From assembly GCA_012932865.1 (NCBI GenBank), contig SAXG01000018.1:434001-498000 (forward strand): DNA of 64,000 bases. Reading direction: 5' to 3'. Positions 1-12,092 of the stretch are shown here, piece by piece. Below the pieces are notes generated by a model that was given only the letters and a program-made list of their open reading frames with translations, was not told the origin of the DNA and searched no databases. Origin of the DNA: Amylostereum areolatum (lineage: Eukaryota; Basidiomycota; Agaricomycetes; Russulales; Stereaceae). How positions within the stretch are numbered: position 1 is the first letter of the stretch; each line of letters starts with the position of its first letter. A program made the position numbers and the translations under genes.

Positions 1-1663
1 GCAAACCGGCGGACAGCATGCTGAGAGAGACCACGAAGACCTGCTCCATACGTTTCTACGCGTCGCGACAGTGCAAGCTCCGTGGCTCCCGCACCAGGGA
101 CTAATCGCGCATCGCGAATGAGAGCCTTGAGCGCCCCGACACCATCGTCCACGGCGCGCTCAAGATCATCGAGGTGATTTTGCGTCGCACCTCGAAGGAC
201 GACGGTCGCTGTCCGCGTCTTGACACCTTCGCTTCCCTCGACGGTGGAATCCTGGCGAAGGACGGTGACGCGATCGCCGCCAATCTCGATGGTCTCGCAG
301 ACGTCAACATAGCCGGCCTCTTCAGGCGTTGGCGCACCCAGTCGTGCAAGCGGTGTTGCTTGCACGACACGGCATAGACGACGGAGCTCGAATTTGGACA
401 GGATCTTCAAGACGAGGATGCCATGGCGGTTAAGATAGTGGATGGCAAGTTCACCGATGCTGGTCCCGCCAATGACGACTTTAACGCCCGATGCCGCGAT
501 CTCGGCGAAAATCTACCCAGAAATAAAGGTCAGGAAGATACATTTATTTTATTTTACTTCACGCGCACCTTCTCCATGTGTTTCTCTTCTCCTCGAGTGA
601 AGTTGAGCATCTCATCCGCATTTTTGATCAGCACGGTACCCTTGGTCTCCGTCTGCGCGACGTCAATGGGGTTGGTGAAGACGGCCACCTTGCCTTTGGT
701 GATCTTCTTCACATCGCCTACGATAGGATTAGGAGGTAGCCGCGTGCCCAATCCAAAAACTACGTACCCTCTGGCTCACGTCCGAACACCATACCCTGAA
801 CCACTGTACTTCCGGCCAGACTTCCGCCCATGATCTTCACCACTCGCACATTATCCACGTTGAACAATTTTGGGTTGTCCGGCATGACAGACAGCGCGGC
901 TTCAGCCACCAAAGACGCGAGCTTGTCCTCGGAACCATACTGTTTCGATGCTATTGAGGGTGTGATTGCGAGAGCAAGGGAGGACTGTGTGAGCGGGCTT
1001 GGCAACTCGCTTTTTGAGAGAGCTAAGACTGGATGAGCGACGTGCATATAGATATGGAAAGGAAGATCGCACTCTCGAGTTCCGCCAGCGCCTTTGCACA
1101 CGCAAGTTCATAGCCTTGCATGACCTCACTGGGATGAAGGCCCATAATAAGAAGGTGTTCTGCTTTCTTCAAGAGCTCCCCGGCCAAGATCAGAACCATG
1201 TTTGTGCCATCGCCCATCTGGGTCGCGTTTAATCTTTCATTTGGTCGTGACAGACGTTCGTGATTCATACCTCGGTTTCCTGGGCTTGCGAAGCCATTAC
1301 GAGGAGTTTAGCGGCGGGATGCACGACCTCGATCTCGCGGATGATAGTCGCAGCATCAGAAGTCACGAAAAGCCTGCCCAGATGGTTAATGACCAGCTTA
1401 TTCCGGCCTAAGATTGCGTGAGATCGACGAAAGGAAGAGATGTGTATGACCGCGTACCATTGGGACCAAAGCTTGTCCTGACCAGATCTGAAAGCTCGGA
1501 AACGGCCTGGATGTTTCGAAGGACCGCGTCCTCAAGGCCCGACATTTGCTGGTGAGTAGTGAAAAGGTGAGTAACGACCCATCGGCTGGGGCTGCATCTA
1601 AATCACCTTGTATCCATCTTTAAACAGTTGGATATTGTTCGCTTTTGGGACCTTCAAGGACAT
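1..1663 (-). CDS. CCT8: T-complex protein 1 subunit theta (CCT8), 3'-truncated by window edge
   Basis: One of eight subunits of the cytosolic chaperonin ring that folds actin, tubulin and other proteins using ATP. The ATG at 1663-1661 opens MSLKVPKANNIQLFKDGYK, the usual theta N terminus. Further exons give a GLEDAVLRNIQ helix, FGPNG, KLVINHLG, FVTSDAAT (apical/ATP pocket), the GDGTN nucleotide-binding motif near 1205, then ASKQYG, ETKGTVLIKNADEMLNF, a DDGVGALKALIRD stretch and LVPGAGATE near the left edge, all in the order expected for the family. About six short introns are inferred from frame and GT-AG ends. The C-terminal part lies outside the window, and no frame break is seen. It is divergent from the gene at 2324 across about 660 bases. 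Family assignment is secure; exon ends are read by eye. Confidence 0.94.
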
Positions 1664-2323
1664 AGTTGAAGGTGGTGGGGGAGGACAGTATGGGGTGAAG
1701 CGAACCTGACCAGAAAGTCCCTCTCGACGCGTCTGCTTTCTCGACAAGAATGTTGTCATTTATATTATGTAATAATTATCGTGTACTTACTTACCGGCAA
1801 ACTCACGTTCTGCGCTCTCCATCCAGTTTCCATCTCAGCACTCGACCCCTCACCGGCCTCACCTGAAGTCTGCGTCATACTGAACTCGACGTCCCGTTCC
1901 AAACAGGAGGACTCATTGAATACGATGCAAGCTCTCCCTGCAGGCTACATGGCAATGCCACACGTGAGTCGGCGGGCCTCGGACGGTGTAATTATTGTAC
2001 TGCGAGTGAAACCTCTGTCAATACTCTGCGGTATTCTTGCAATGTTTCGTTTTTTTATACAGACATCTCATGGCGATCCACGATATCCATTCTCCCGCAT
2101 TGGACTGTTCCACGTTCCCTAGTGCTCGGTTGAAGCCTCTGAAGAAACAAGCTTGCCTCGGTTCGCCGAAATGACAGACCCAGTTCTTACGTAAGCAGGA
2201 TTCGCGATCACGCCTAGACTTGGCGCGCCACTGAAATAAAATCCCCTTGAGGCGAGGTCCTTTCTCTACTTTATGTAATTGACCCGCGTTTCCCTATCGT
2301 CCGTCCACCCCAAATCGTCGAAA
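1664..2323. other. Divergent intergenic region between CCT8 and the gene at 2324
   Basis: About 660 bases separate the start codons of the left-pointing CCT8 and the right-pointing gene at 2324. It should hold both promoters. A small open frame at 1781-2122 shows no recognisable protein and lies across both upstream regions. I see no RNA gene or repeat. Confidence 0.5.
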
Positions 2324-4041
2324 ATGTGTATGTTCTGCGGACAGGTCAGTCTGCACTTTGTCCTTATCTCTGAAGGTCTCTCATCTTGTCTAACACCAGG
2401 GCTCCCATGGCGCGATAGCGGCCAAACCCCAAGGGAAGACGTTCGAGGACCACCGTATCTCTCAAGCGGATTACGAACGTCTCACGGCCGGTCGCGAGTC
2501 GTCGCACTCTGCTTTATCATTTGGCGATCGCCTTGCTTCCGGCCCCCACGGCCGAGCGATGAAGGTCAGCGGCTTCAGCGACGATGTCAAAGCGGTTCTT
2601 CAAGCGGCCAGCGGCATCAACGGGCAAGACTACGTTGAGGTACAGTGGAGCGATATGGACTCGGTACTTTTTGTTATGCAGAGGCTGGAGAAGGTCGTCA
2701 GGGTGCCTATGCGATTCTGGGTGCGTTATCTTTGTGGACAAAGAGCCCTGCTGTCCAATGTTCAATGTCCATACTAGCTCGATTGACACTTAGTATCACT
2801 GGTGCTCTCTGGTGGAGGTGTCATTTACTCTCCAGGGCATCTCATCGGAGGCTTGGAACATTTTAGGCAACGCGGAACTATCGGTACGTGCTATGCTGTC
2901 TGGCGAAACTGGACTCATATCGCCCCCTTAGACGTCACCTTGATCGCGTCTTGGGATGTCGAAGAATTCGCGTCCCAAAATCTGAAGACGCATACCTGGA
3001 AACACAACCCACCCGTCATCCCTGATGTTCTTCCTACCAACCCACGCGAGAAGGCGCAGGTCTTGTTCAACATGATAGACCCGACCGACTCGCCTTACTG
3101 GCCCGACTATATTACCCATCGTCAAAAGGCGGATGAGATCATGGAAGATAGCATGGAAGGCATGGTTGGTGAAGATATGGAACCTTTCATGGTGCAACTC
3201 AAAGAGGCGGTCATCAATGCTCTGTAGTACGGCGAAGACGACTTGAAAGACAACGAGGCGGAGACAATCGCAGATGGCGTTTGCGTGATGATGAGCGACG
3301 TGACTGACAGTGGAGGAGATGGTGTAAGTCTTCTCTAATGAAGAGATTCTCCTCGTGGCTCAAGCAAGAGCCTCTTGTAGATCCGCGACGCAGATGTTAT
3401 AACGCGCATATATTCGCCCACCGCCCCACGTTCGGTCGATGTCCACTTTCAATTCCACCCCGCTGGTCAAGCGTCGAGATGATGTATTGCTTGGGCTTCC
3501 GCGTTAACGACCTGCCCATTCCTAACGGAAGGATGGCTGGAGACCATTTGGATGGTTCTACCTCGACGATCGCCGTGCGGACCACAGCCAGTGCCCAGTC
3601 ACTCGTCGCGACCTTCAGATAGTGCACGACGTACTTTTTGGTCCCGCCCTTCCAGGAACGCTCGGTGAACGCGTAAGCCTGCGCACGACGGCTAAGTTGC
3701 TCATCACTAGCGTGGGCATTCCGTTCGAGATCGCGGAGAACGAGGAAGATGACGATGGACATCTTGGCCATTTTGGCGACGAGGCATTCTTCGAGATCGA
3801 TGCTCAAAAACCAGGGCTCAGCGCTGCTCACCTCCGCAAGATTCTCGGTATGGAGGCTCTCGAGAAAGATGGTGGGTCTCTCCTATTCTTTGAATGTTCC
3901 AAGGCTCAGATATTACGCTCTGCGCTCATAGACAAGGCCGATCTCACCAAGGTGCAAGTTGGGGAAGCAATGGATGATGGGGACGATGAAGACTACGACT
4001 CCGATGACGATATGGGTGGCAGACGTGGCGGATGGTGGTGA
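2324..4041 (+). CDS. Unrecognised multi-exon protein, reading frame interrupted
   Basis: I do not recognise this protein. It starts ATG TGT ATG TTC TGC GGA CAG, is spliced at 2345 (GTCAGT ... CACCAG), and then reads a soluble-looking chain with exons near 2401-2639, 2682-2710, 2793-2882 and 2932-3227. The last stretch holds DVTLIASWDVEEF and an acidic helix EIMEDSMEGMVGEDMEPF. A TAG at 3225-3227 stops the frame, yet the same frame continues coherently for about 30 codons (YGEDDLKDNEAETIADG) up to a GTAAGT donor. Downstream, 3622-4041 codes an acidic C terminus ending GGRRGGWW. No intron removes the TAG. It is either a gene ending at 3227 followed by another, or one gene with a nonsense mutation (CAG to TAG would explain it). 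Exon 3397-3600 is uncertain: both strands look equally coding there. Confidence 0.45.
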
Positions 4042-5085
4042 AGAATTGCGGGTTATCCTGCTCGCTGTTCAAAGAAATCGTGCTTCAAATTCGAGAGTTG
4101 ATCTACCGAAGATGTGTCTGTACTGTACTTCCAACTGATATTTATTGCGAAGCTGCATCTTCATATGCATTATGAACATCCTGAGACTTCGACACCGTGC
4201 TCGCAGAAGGAGTAACTTAGCAAGTGTGTTGCTCTCACTGCCTTCAAGTAAGGGATGCTAAGTGGCGAGTTCCAACCAACAACAACCCACAATATCGAAC
4301 CACGTCCTCTTGAACTCATGAAAACGTTTATCTATAACAAGGCCCCTAGATTGGCTGTCAATAATCTTGGGGGTGAGTGCGGCCGTTCAAAAGACTGTGT
4401 GTGCCTCTCCAGATCCTTCAGATCTTCAGACGTTGCCCACAAGCAAGTACTGACAATCCAACGAATGGCTATCTCCAAATGTGTCAATTAGGTTAAGTAG
4501 ACGCGGGGCGGTGTAAGAAATGAGCGGTGAACGGTGCCGGGGAGCGGTTGAGCTGTCGAGTGGATGAATATTGTTTCCAGTAACAGAGTAGATATGCGTC
4601 ACTCGTACCTCGGGATCCTTTATCTGACGATGAATCCCGTGTATGATGAAATGGACCACGGTCAGATTGAACATTCAACACGAAGTAGGTGAATACATGA
4701 CACGCATTCCGTAAGTTAGAACCCAGCCACAGCCTACGTCGCTGTGCCTGCCAAAAACTTATCAAAGATGTGTATGTTATAAGGCCAGTTAGCTTCGAGC
4801 GAGTCGCGGAGCGACGACTGGTTCGACGGGCTATCGGTAGGATGGGTGCAAGCGCTTTCGACGAAAACGCGGGCCAGAGAGTTCAGCCCAAGGATAGATG
4901 GTAGCATGTGTACCCGGAAGTGCGAAGCGAGGGTGCTTGCTTGTTTTTAACTCTCCGCCCTTCCCCCACGTTGTTTGTTCAGGTTCATTCTGAAGTGAAG
5001 ACGACAATTACCAACAGCACCAACAGCACTTTTTGCTGACCCCAATAGGTGCTTCTTGGTCCTATGGAGCGCGACGTTTGTCAGC
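4042..5085. other. Intergenic, no feature seen
   Basis: About 1 kb between two convergent genes (3' ends at 4041 and 5086). Only short overlapping open frames on both strands (for example 4255-4491 and 4493-4765), none with a recognisable motif or plausible splicing. It probably holds the two 3' untranslated regions. Confidence 0.5.
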
Positions 5086-6835
5086 TCATTTAGGCTCCTC
5101 GGATGCAAGAATCATGCTTGCCTTGAATGTCTCCGTCAGCGCACGAATGACCTCAGCCTGAAAATGGAGAGACATGAGGCTGCCTGGGTCGTGTGCTGGC
5201 GCGAAGGTCGCCGACGCAAGACCCATGAGACCTGATTCGGCGTGGATAGGCGTATGACTCATCGTTGACGCAGAGAACTTCAAGCTGTCCACGAAGCTTT
5301 TGGCATTGGCACGATAAGGATTCGTTTTGGGGAGTTGTTGAAGAAACCCTGTCTTGAAAGCTTCGATATGTTCTGAAGTGAATGTAATGTTTGTTGTGGG
5401 GAAGGTAACTAGGTAGGGGATGATAGGAAGGTCGACCCGGCGGCCATTGCAGAGACTATGGACGGCCGTAGACCAAGAGGTGACGTTCTTGAGGTGACGG
5501 ATGACGTGAGACTTGGGCAGCTCCTTCTCTTCCGCCTCGTCGACTGGTGGAAATTCAGAATGGAGTAAAATCACGAATTGACGTTAGAAAGCGCACCCTC
5601 AACAAAGTCTTCGTCCAGCTCCTCGGGGTCCGCCTCTTCCGCGCCTTTGGCGGTCTGTTGATTGACGCTGGGATTGTTCACCACATCTATCCCTACACTT
5701 ACAGTGACGATAAACAACCGACGACCACATAGAATTACAAGGGTAATACGCACCAAGCTTGGCACCCCAGGACCGCTTCGCCTCTTGATGGAGCTCCTCC
5801 AGATGCTGGGATAGGTCCCTGCGAATCAGAATGTCCAGCAAGGGTCCATCCACAAGTTCTTTGAGTATGTCTATCGCATTGACGGTATGGATCAGATCTC
5901 GTCGATCGCGAAATGGCGGCTGATTTTTTTGGGAAGCTTGCCTCGCTTTGGTCAACCTATCCACTATCTCCTTCAGAATCTCGGAGAGTATGGATGCCCA
6001 GAAGCGAGCATTTTCTCGTGTGACAGGAAACATCAGTGACCCGTTCGATTGCGCAACCGCTGTTATACCCCGTGCATTCAGGCGGAGCTGTAGATCACGG
6101 TAGTCGACCGCGATGTTAAGGGAAGGAAAGAAATCGTCCGCGGGGTTCTCCTGATACCATTTGGATATGACGTGTATGGGTGACTTGTCCATACCCGCTC
6201 GCCATCGCGGATACGGCCAAGGATTTTAAGGGACGACCGACAAAGGACAAAACATTTCATTTGATACAACCGGCTCGAGAAATCATCGGAATCGTCAATC
6301 AAATGGTTTCCGGGGTCGCGAAAGAACGCGACGATACTGAAGATGTCGGTGGTGTGCTCTTTGAATGGCTCCCATCTATTGTAGCAGGTACGGTCAGATT
6401 ATCAACAGCCAGAAGATGGATTATGACGCACTTGATAGTTTCAAGTCCATCCAAAAGGAGGACGACTTCGTCCCTGGTGCGAAGTTGAAGGCGCTCAGCT
6501 GCAAGTTCGTCCGGTCCAGAGCCAGGATTTCGAGTCGCGATGGTGGTAACAATACCATCGGGGGAAAAACAACCGCTGACTGCATTGACTCTGGCAGTAT
6601 AGACACCTACGTTGGGATCTCCACAGGTGAGGAGAGTGGATAGCTGTTGAACGATAGAGAAATATGGGTTCTCGTAGGGCGTTGAGTGCGCCTCGCCGGA
6701 GCGACGTCCCTTGAGCGCATGAGTGAGGATAGAGAAATTACGACGCATGCCATCTGGGGATCTATCAGTAAAAAGTACGTCGAAGTCGACAATTGGGAGC
6801 GGGGGCGGTGTATCCGGAGTGCTGATGGTGGCCAT
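5086..6835 (-). CDS. Uncharacterised basidiomycete protein, five exons
   Basis: I do not recognise the family. The start is taken as ATG at 6835-6833 (MATISTPDTPPPLPIVDF). Four introns with GT-AG ends restore one frame: about 6434-6379, about 6211-6168, about 5754-5671 and about 5603-5548. Coding text includes VVLLLDGLETIK, NHLIDDSDDFSSRLYQMK, VTRENARFWASILSEILKEI, LDILIRRDLSQHLEELHQEA, an acidic EEADPEELDEDF linker and a C terminus ending ILASEEPK with TGA at 5086-5088. Length about 480 residues, mostly helical and soluble, with no signal peptide or membrane segment. The multi-exon structure with consistent phases supports a real gene; function unknown. Confidence 0.65.
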
Positions 6836-7604
6836 AGTGGTAAAATAGACACTCTGGAGTGATAGAGAAAACGATTGAGTTGGATGAGTGGGTGACGGGA
6901 GGTGAGGAGGAACGTCGAGACACACAGATTAGATAAGTCGAGGACCTTTAATCGGTAGCACGTGCCGAGCGAGCGGATTCGCAGAATCGAGCTGTACATT
7001 TTATGAAGTGACCTCCTCCGAGTTCTCGTCGCTCGAGTCCGAAGTCACAATATGGTGCGGTCGACAAAACCTGGAGCACGGACAGGCCAAGGCCCAAGCT
7101 GGCTTCAAGGGCACTCTGTTCGAGGCTTCTAGGAGGAAAATTAACTGATTTCAAGGCTTCCTCCTCGTCTTGAATAACAGGAACCTCCTCCCGGGGCCCT
7201 CCCATTGTCGAGGCAGAGGGATGTTCAAGGCGACTCATGGGGTACACAACGAGTGAGTTTTATGATTGCTTTCCATCTTGCTCGCTTTCTATCTTCCTCT
7301 CCCGATCGTTTCACTTCGGTTCTTCTCAGAGTCTATCTCCCAACCGCGCCTTTCCTCACATTTTCGTGGAGCTCTTCCGGCGTCATCGTGTAACTAACAC
7401 GGCTATACAGTGCCTCAAATTATTCAAGCACCTCGGGAGGTGTCTCACTCGCAGTCCGTATTGGGAGTACCGATGACGTCCGCCTTGTTTGCCCCCCTAT
7501 CTGTCCGAATTCGAAGGATATAAACTTACGCAAGAGCATAGTTTCTGTTCGCACACTCTCGTATCCCCCATCTCTCACTGATCTTAAAGATACTCAGGAC
7601 AAGC
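6836..7604. other. Divergent upstream region, right part duplicated before BTB-2
   Basis: It separates the minus-strand gene starting at 6835 from BTB-1 at 7605. From about 7190 rightward the sequence matches the region 9912-10330 upstream of BTB-2 (for example gggtaca near 7238 and 9949, ggtgtctcac near 7439 and 10162, and the TATA block). A minus-strand open frame at 6948-7247 reads fairly well but has no recognisable motif and overlaps this promoter, so it is not called. Confidence 0.5.
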
Positions 7605-9400
7605 ATGTCTCTCACCTCCCCTTCGCTATCCGAAATGGCGCTTGGTAGCCAAGATGATTTCGAAGATGTCTCTACGACCGTTTCGGACCAGGAGATCCTT
7701 CAGGTGGACTTCGACACTGAGAACCCAGGCAAACCGCCCGAGGTTGCCAAGGTGGACGGGCTCTGGTTTAAACCCGGCCAAGCTAGCGTTGCAGTACCCG
7801 TGGCCTGCGATCTTCGTGAGGCGGTCAAGCACGGGAGGTTCTTCTTTGATGACGGAAATGTTATTTTCCTCGTGCGTGCCCTTCTTTCTTGACGAGTCGA
7901 CCGCTCTTATTCTTGTTATGAAGGTTGAAGGCACTGCCTACCATCTTCACCGGTACTTTTTCGCTCGCGATTCCGCCACCTTCGATTCTTGCTTCAATGA
8001 GAAAGGGCCTGTAGTGGTCACACTTGAGGACGTCCAAAAAGACGAAATGGATGCATTCCTGAAGGTACTTTATCCTATGTGAGTAGCACTTTCAGGTTCC
8101 GGGTTGTTTCACCCGGTGACGAGACAACGTAGAGATTTCAAGACGCGAGACATCTCTACCCTCAAGGAGTGGACGGCGGTACTTCGTCTCTCCAACATGT
8201 GGGGCTTTGCAACGTTGCGTGCTCTAGCCGTCGAACAATTAGAGAGGCTAGCATCCCCCGTGGACAAGATCATCCTTGGTCGCGCATACGAACTACGTGC
8301 TTGGTTAGAGCCTGCGTTCATTGCTCTTGGAGCCCGGGCCAACCCTCTCACAATCGAGGAAGGACGCCGCCTCGGCGTCGATGATACGGTTACAGTGTTC
8401 CACATGCGCGAAAGACAGCAACTTCCTTCTGCTCGACCTTTGACGTTCTTGTCGCCCCATCGCCCGATCCCCACGGCGCCCTCCCCGCAAAAACCCCAAG
8501 ATACAACTTTCCCTTCCCCCTTGTCCCCTCTATCCCTTGCATCGCATCCCGCTCCCGATGATTCCACGCTTCCGTGTTTTGCTGTGCCTCCTGTTATCTC
8601 CGACCTCATATCCTCACTCGACTTAGACAACTTCGATGCGACCTTGGATCGCGTGGTAGAATGGGCCAATCAACAACAAGACCTTTCAAGCGAAATGGCC
8701 GCACTGGCTTACCGGTACCTTGTTGCCTTGACTTTCCAGAAAGCTGTCAGCGAAGACAAGTTCCTCGGTGTAGGCGCCGAGTTCTGCGAACGACTGGCAG
8801 AACACGCCCACCCTTCTATCTCGGATCATCTCGTTTTGGAAAAGTCTGGCCGTGCTGTCCAGGGGAAGAAACTCGTGCGCACCTATATCCAACAGCGCAG
8901 CATAGCCACGATTCGCCACTGCACGTATGACATCTCCACCATACACGATCAGAGCTCCATCACTCGCCCTTCCGAAGCGGAGATCCAGACCAAGTACCAG
9001 CATTCCACTCGCTTCTGCCAGCTCGTCGCAGGACTATTCAAAGCCGAGGTTGTGTCGAGAGAGATCGGTCTTCAGGCCGTCGGTCTTCTCGTCGACTTTG
9101 CAGAGGCACCCGGTCACGAGAGTTTGGTACCGCTGTGTGCTTTGCTTCCTGACATTGGCTCGGCACTCGAAGACCCGAGCTCAAGCTGGGGCGAAATGCA
9201 TCGTCTTATGGCCAGATTAAGATCCCTCATGAGCGGGGGCAGTAGGACTCTCTCACACGAGCATAAAGCCTTACTTCAAGTTCGTCCTCTTTATCGTGGA
9301 GCGTCTTGTCTATCTGATTTCTCTTTGCAGCGAATTCTGGCTCTTCGAGAAAGGAATTGGGAGAGCCGGATTAGACAACCCCACTGGACGAGTGCACTGG
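7190..9400 (+). repeat. Left copy of a ~2.2 kb tandem segmental duplication
   Basis: Side-by-side reading shows near-continuous similarity between about 7190-9400 and 9912-12090: upstream region, TATA box, all exons, all three intron positions and the C terminus of a BTB gene. A roughly 500-base unrelated spacer (9406-9911) lies between the copies. Identity is high in coding parts and lower in introns. Exact borders need an alignment. Confidence 0.85.
7519..7524 (+). promoter_or_regulatory. TATA box of BTB-1
   Basis: TATAAA in the context ggatataaac, about 80 bases before the ATG at 7605. The paralogue BTB-2 has the same element at the same distance, so the core promoter was copied with the gene and kept. 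Confidence 0.6.
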
Positions 9401-9405
9401 TGTAA
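7605..9405 (+). CDS. BTB/POZ domain protein, tandem copy 1
   Basis: An Agaricomycete-type protein with an N-terminal BTB fold (protein-protein interaction; such domains often act as substrate adaptors or in transcription complexes; the role here is unknown). Exon 1 is 7605-7871, with the strand HGRFFFDDGNVIFL. Exon 2 is 7924-8078 (VEGTAYHLHRYFFARDS, then FDSCFNE and LKVLYPI). Exon 3 starts at 8133 (DFKTRDISTLKEW) with the helix LRLSNMWGFATLRALAVEQL, then PVDKIILGRAYELRAWLEPA. A Pro/Ser-rich linker covers about residues 240-300 and a helical C-terminal domain follows. A last intron, 9279-9330, is shared with copy 2. The frame is intact to the stop at 9405. Neighbours and promoter show it arose by tandem duplication with 10331-12092. 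Confidence 0.9.
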
Positions 9406-9911
9406 GATATGGACCCGCGTTAAGCCTTAAGGATTTCCAGATTGCATAGTATTTCAGCGTACAATAAAGTTGATGTGGCTCCCATATCAATACCAAATGT
9501 TTCAGTGCGTAACTTGACTCGTCTACATGCGCAAATAGTGACTGGTGACCGGTGAACGCTCTCCATGTAAACATCTGTCTTGTCCCGCTGCCAATCTCCG
9601 CGCCCGGACACATTTGGGCGGGGACTTTCATCACACGGCCAAAACCAATGACTTATAGAATCCTCATATCGACGCAACACAATGTGGTTGTACTACTTGG
9701 ATAAGATTCAGTTCACACAAGGGATATTGTCATGGGAAGCTGGGACTTGTGAGATCCATTACTACCGACAACTGTTGGCGAGACAATATTGCCCCATCGC
9801 CAGACAATCTCTTTCGAGGAAGGCAAGGAAAATCGGAAAACGGGTAGGAGCTGCGACAAGACGACCTCTGAAGACAGGCGTTAGCTGTTGGTCTAGGAGA
9901 TTCCTCCTTCC
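9406..9911. other. Spacer between tandem BTB genes, no gene seen
   Basis: About 500 bases with only overlapping short frames on both strands. It should hold the 3' untranslated region of copy 1. No recognisable repeat or RNA gene. Confidence 0.45.
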
Positions 9912-10245
9912 ATTCTCGAGACGGAGGGACATATCAGGCGATCCACAGGGTACATGATGAGTAAGTTTCATATTGTCGTTTTCCGTCTTTCCGTCTTGAT
10001 CGTTTCGCTCCAGTACTCTTCCGAGTTTATGTTCCATGCTGCATCATTCTTCGCATCTTGATTCTCCCTTGCTTCTACAACTCGAACAGTGCGTTTTTAT
10101 GGAGCTCTTCCGATCGCTAACATTGCTACATAGTTTCCCCAGACCATTCACGCGCCTCGAGAGGTGTCTCACTTGCCGTCCGTCTTAGGAGTGCCGATGA
10201 CGTTCACCTTGTTTCCCCCCTCCTTGTCTGTTCGACTTCGAAGGG

Positions 10246-10252
10246 TATAAAA
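10246..10252 (+). promoter_or_regulatory. TATA box of BTB-2
   Basis: TATAAAA about 80 bases upstream of the ATG at 10331, aligned with the TATA box of BTB-1. Confidence 0.6.
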
Positions 10253-10330
10253 CGTCTCAAATCTTCGCTGTTCGGATGCCTCCACTACCGCATTTCTCTC
10301 CTGACCGAACCTGACACAATCAGTACAACC

Positions 10331-12092
10331 ATGTCCTCCCCATCGCTATCCGAAAGGACCCTCGGCAACCAAGGTGATTTTGAAGATGTCTCTGCGATCC
10401 TTTTGGATAAGGGGGCTCGCCCGGACAAGGTCAACCCAGAGAACCCAGAGAAACCATCCAAGGATATCGTTGCGGGCCGGCTCTCGTTCAACCCTGGCCA
10501 GGCTACGGTACCCGTAACAGAAGGCTATACTCGTGGACTGGTCAAGCACGACAGGTTCTTTTTCGATGACGGAAATGCCATTTTCCTTGTGCGCGCCCTT
10601 CCTTTATGAAGTATTGACCTCGCTCATTTTTGTCATGAAGGTTGAAAGTACCGCATACCGTCTCCACAAGTATTTCTTCGTTCGCGATTCCGCCACCTTT
10701 GTCTCTTGCTTCAACGAGAAGGAGCATGTCGTTAAACTCGATGGCGTTCGTAAGGACGAAATGGATGCATTCCTGAAGGTACTCTATCCCATGTGAGTTT
10801 CACTTGCAGGTCTCAATTTATTTCATCCGGTGACAAGACAACGTAGAGATTTTAAGGCGCGAGACATCTCTACCCTCGAGGAATGGACGGCGGTGCTTCG
10901 ACTTTCCAACATGTGGGGTTTCGCAACGTTGCGTTCCCTGGCCGTCGAACAATTGGAGGGGCTAACATCTCCCGTGGACAAGATTGTCCTTGGTCGAGCA
11001 TACGACATCCGTGCTTGGTTGGAGCCTGCCTTCATCGCTCTGGGAGCGCGAGCCAACCCTCTCACAATCGAGGAAGGGCGTCGCCTTGGCGTTGATGACA
11101 CGGTTACAGTGTTCCATATACGCCAAAGACGGCGACCGCCTTCTGCTCGACCCTTGGCATCTTCACCGTCCCATAACCCAATGCTCGCCACGCTTTCCCC
11201 GCAAAGGCCCCAGAATATAACTCCCCCTTCCCCTCTGCCCCGTTCTTCCCTTGCACCGCATCCCGCTCATAATGATTCTACCCCCCAACGCTTTACTGCT
11301 CCTCCGGTCATCTCCGATCTCATATCCTCACTCGCGCCAGACAACTTCGATACGACCTTAGATCGCGTGGTAGAATGGGCCAATCGACGGCAGGCCACTT
11401 CAAGCGAAACGCCCGCTCTGGCTTACCGGCAACTCGTTGCCTTGACTTTCCAGAAGGCCGCCAGCAAAGACGAGTTCATCGGTCTAGGTGCCGATTTCTG
11501 CGAACGACTGACAGAACGCGCCCACCCTTCTATCTCGGATCATCACGTCTTAGAAAAGTCCGGCCGTGCCATCCAAGGGAAGAAACTCGTGCGCACCTAT
11601 ATCCAACAGCGCAGCATAACCACAATTCACTACTGGATTTATCACATGTCCACCATTCACGACAAGAGCGCCGTCGCTCGTCCCTCCGCGGCGGAGATTC
11701 ATGGCAGGTACCAGCATGTCACCCGCTTCTGCCAGTTCGTGGCAGAATTATTCAAAGGCGAAATTGTGCCACGGGAAATCGGTCTCCAGGCCGTTGGTCT
11801 CCTCGTCGATTCTGTTGTGGAATCGCCCGGCCACGAGGGTTTGGCGCCGTTGTGCGCTTTACTTCCTGACATTGGCCCGGCACTGGAAGACCCTCACTCA
11901 AGTTGGAGCGAAATGCATCGTCTTACAGCCAGGCTGAGACCCGTCCTGAGCGAAGGCGATAGGACTATGTCACCCGAGCGCAAAGCCTTGCTTCAAGTTT
12001 GTCATCCTTACTTTTACTGCTTTCTGCGTATCTCATTTTCTTCGCAGCGAACTCTGGCTCTTCGGGAAAGGGGCTGGAAGAGCCGAATATGA
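10331..12092 (+). CDS. BTB/POZ domain protein, tandem copy 2
   Basis: Paralogue of 7605-9405 with the same exon plan: exon 1 from 10331 (KHDRFFFDDGNAIFL), exon 2 from about 10641 (VESTAYRLHKYFFVRDS, KVLYPM), exon 3 after the ..cgtag acceptor near 10846 (DFKARDISTLEEW, LRLSNMWGFATLRSLAVEQL, PVDKIVLGRAYDIRAWLEP). A Pro-rich linker and a conserved helical C-terminal domain (RTYIQQRSITTI) follow, and the last intron is near 11998-12046. The frame is intact. It differs from copy 1 most in the N-terminal 60 residues and the linker, as expected if the BTB core and C-terminal domain are under constraint. Function not known. Confidence 0.9.

Larger units (their letters stand above)
9912..12092 (+). 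repeat. Right copy of the tandem segmental duplication
   Basis: Matches about 7190-9400 over promoter, exons and introns. The shared upstream words include catt-tcgag, gggtaca and gagt-agttt at 9912-9970 against 7190-7260. Confidence 0.85.

Noticed and set aside
3397..3831. Minus-strand open frame of 144 codons
   Set aside because: Reads smoothly but is antisense to the plus-strand gene at 2324-4041 and has no recognisable family; left open.
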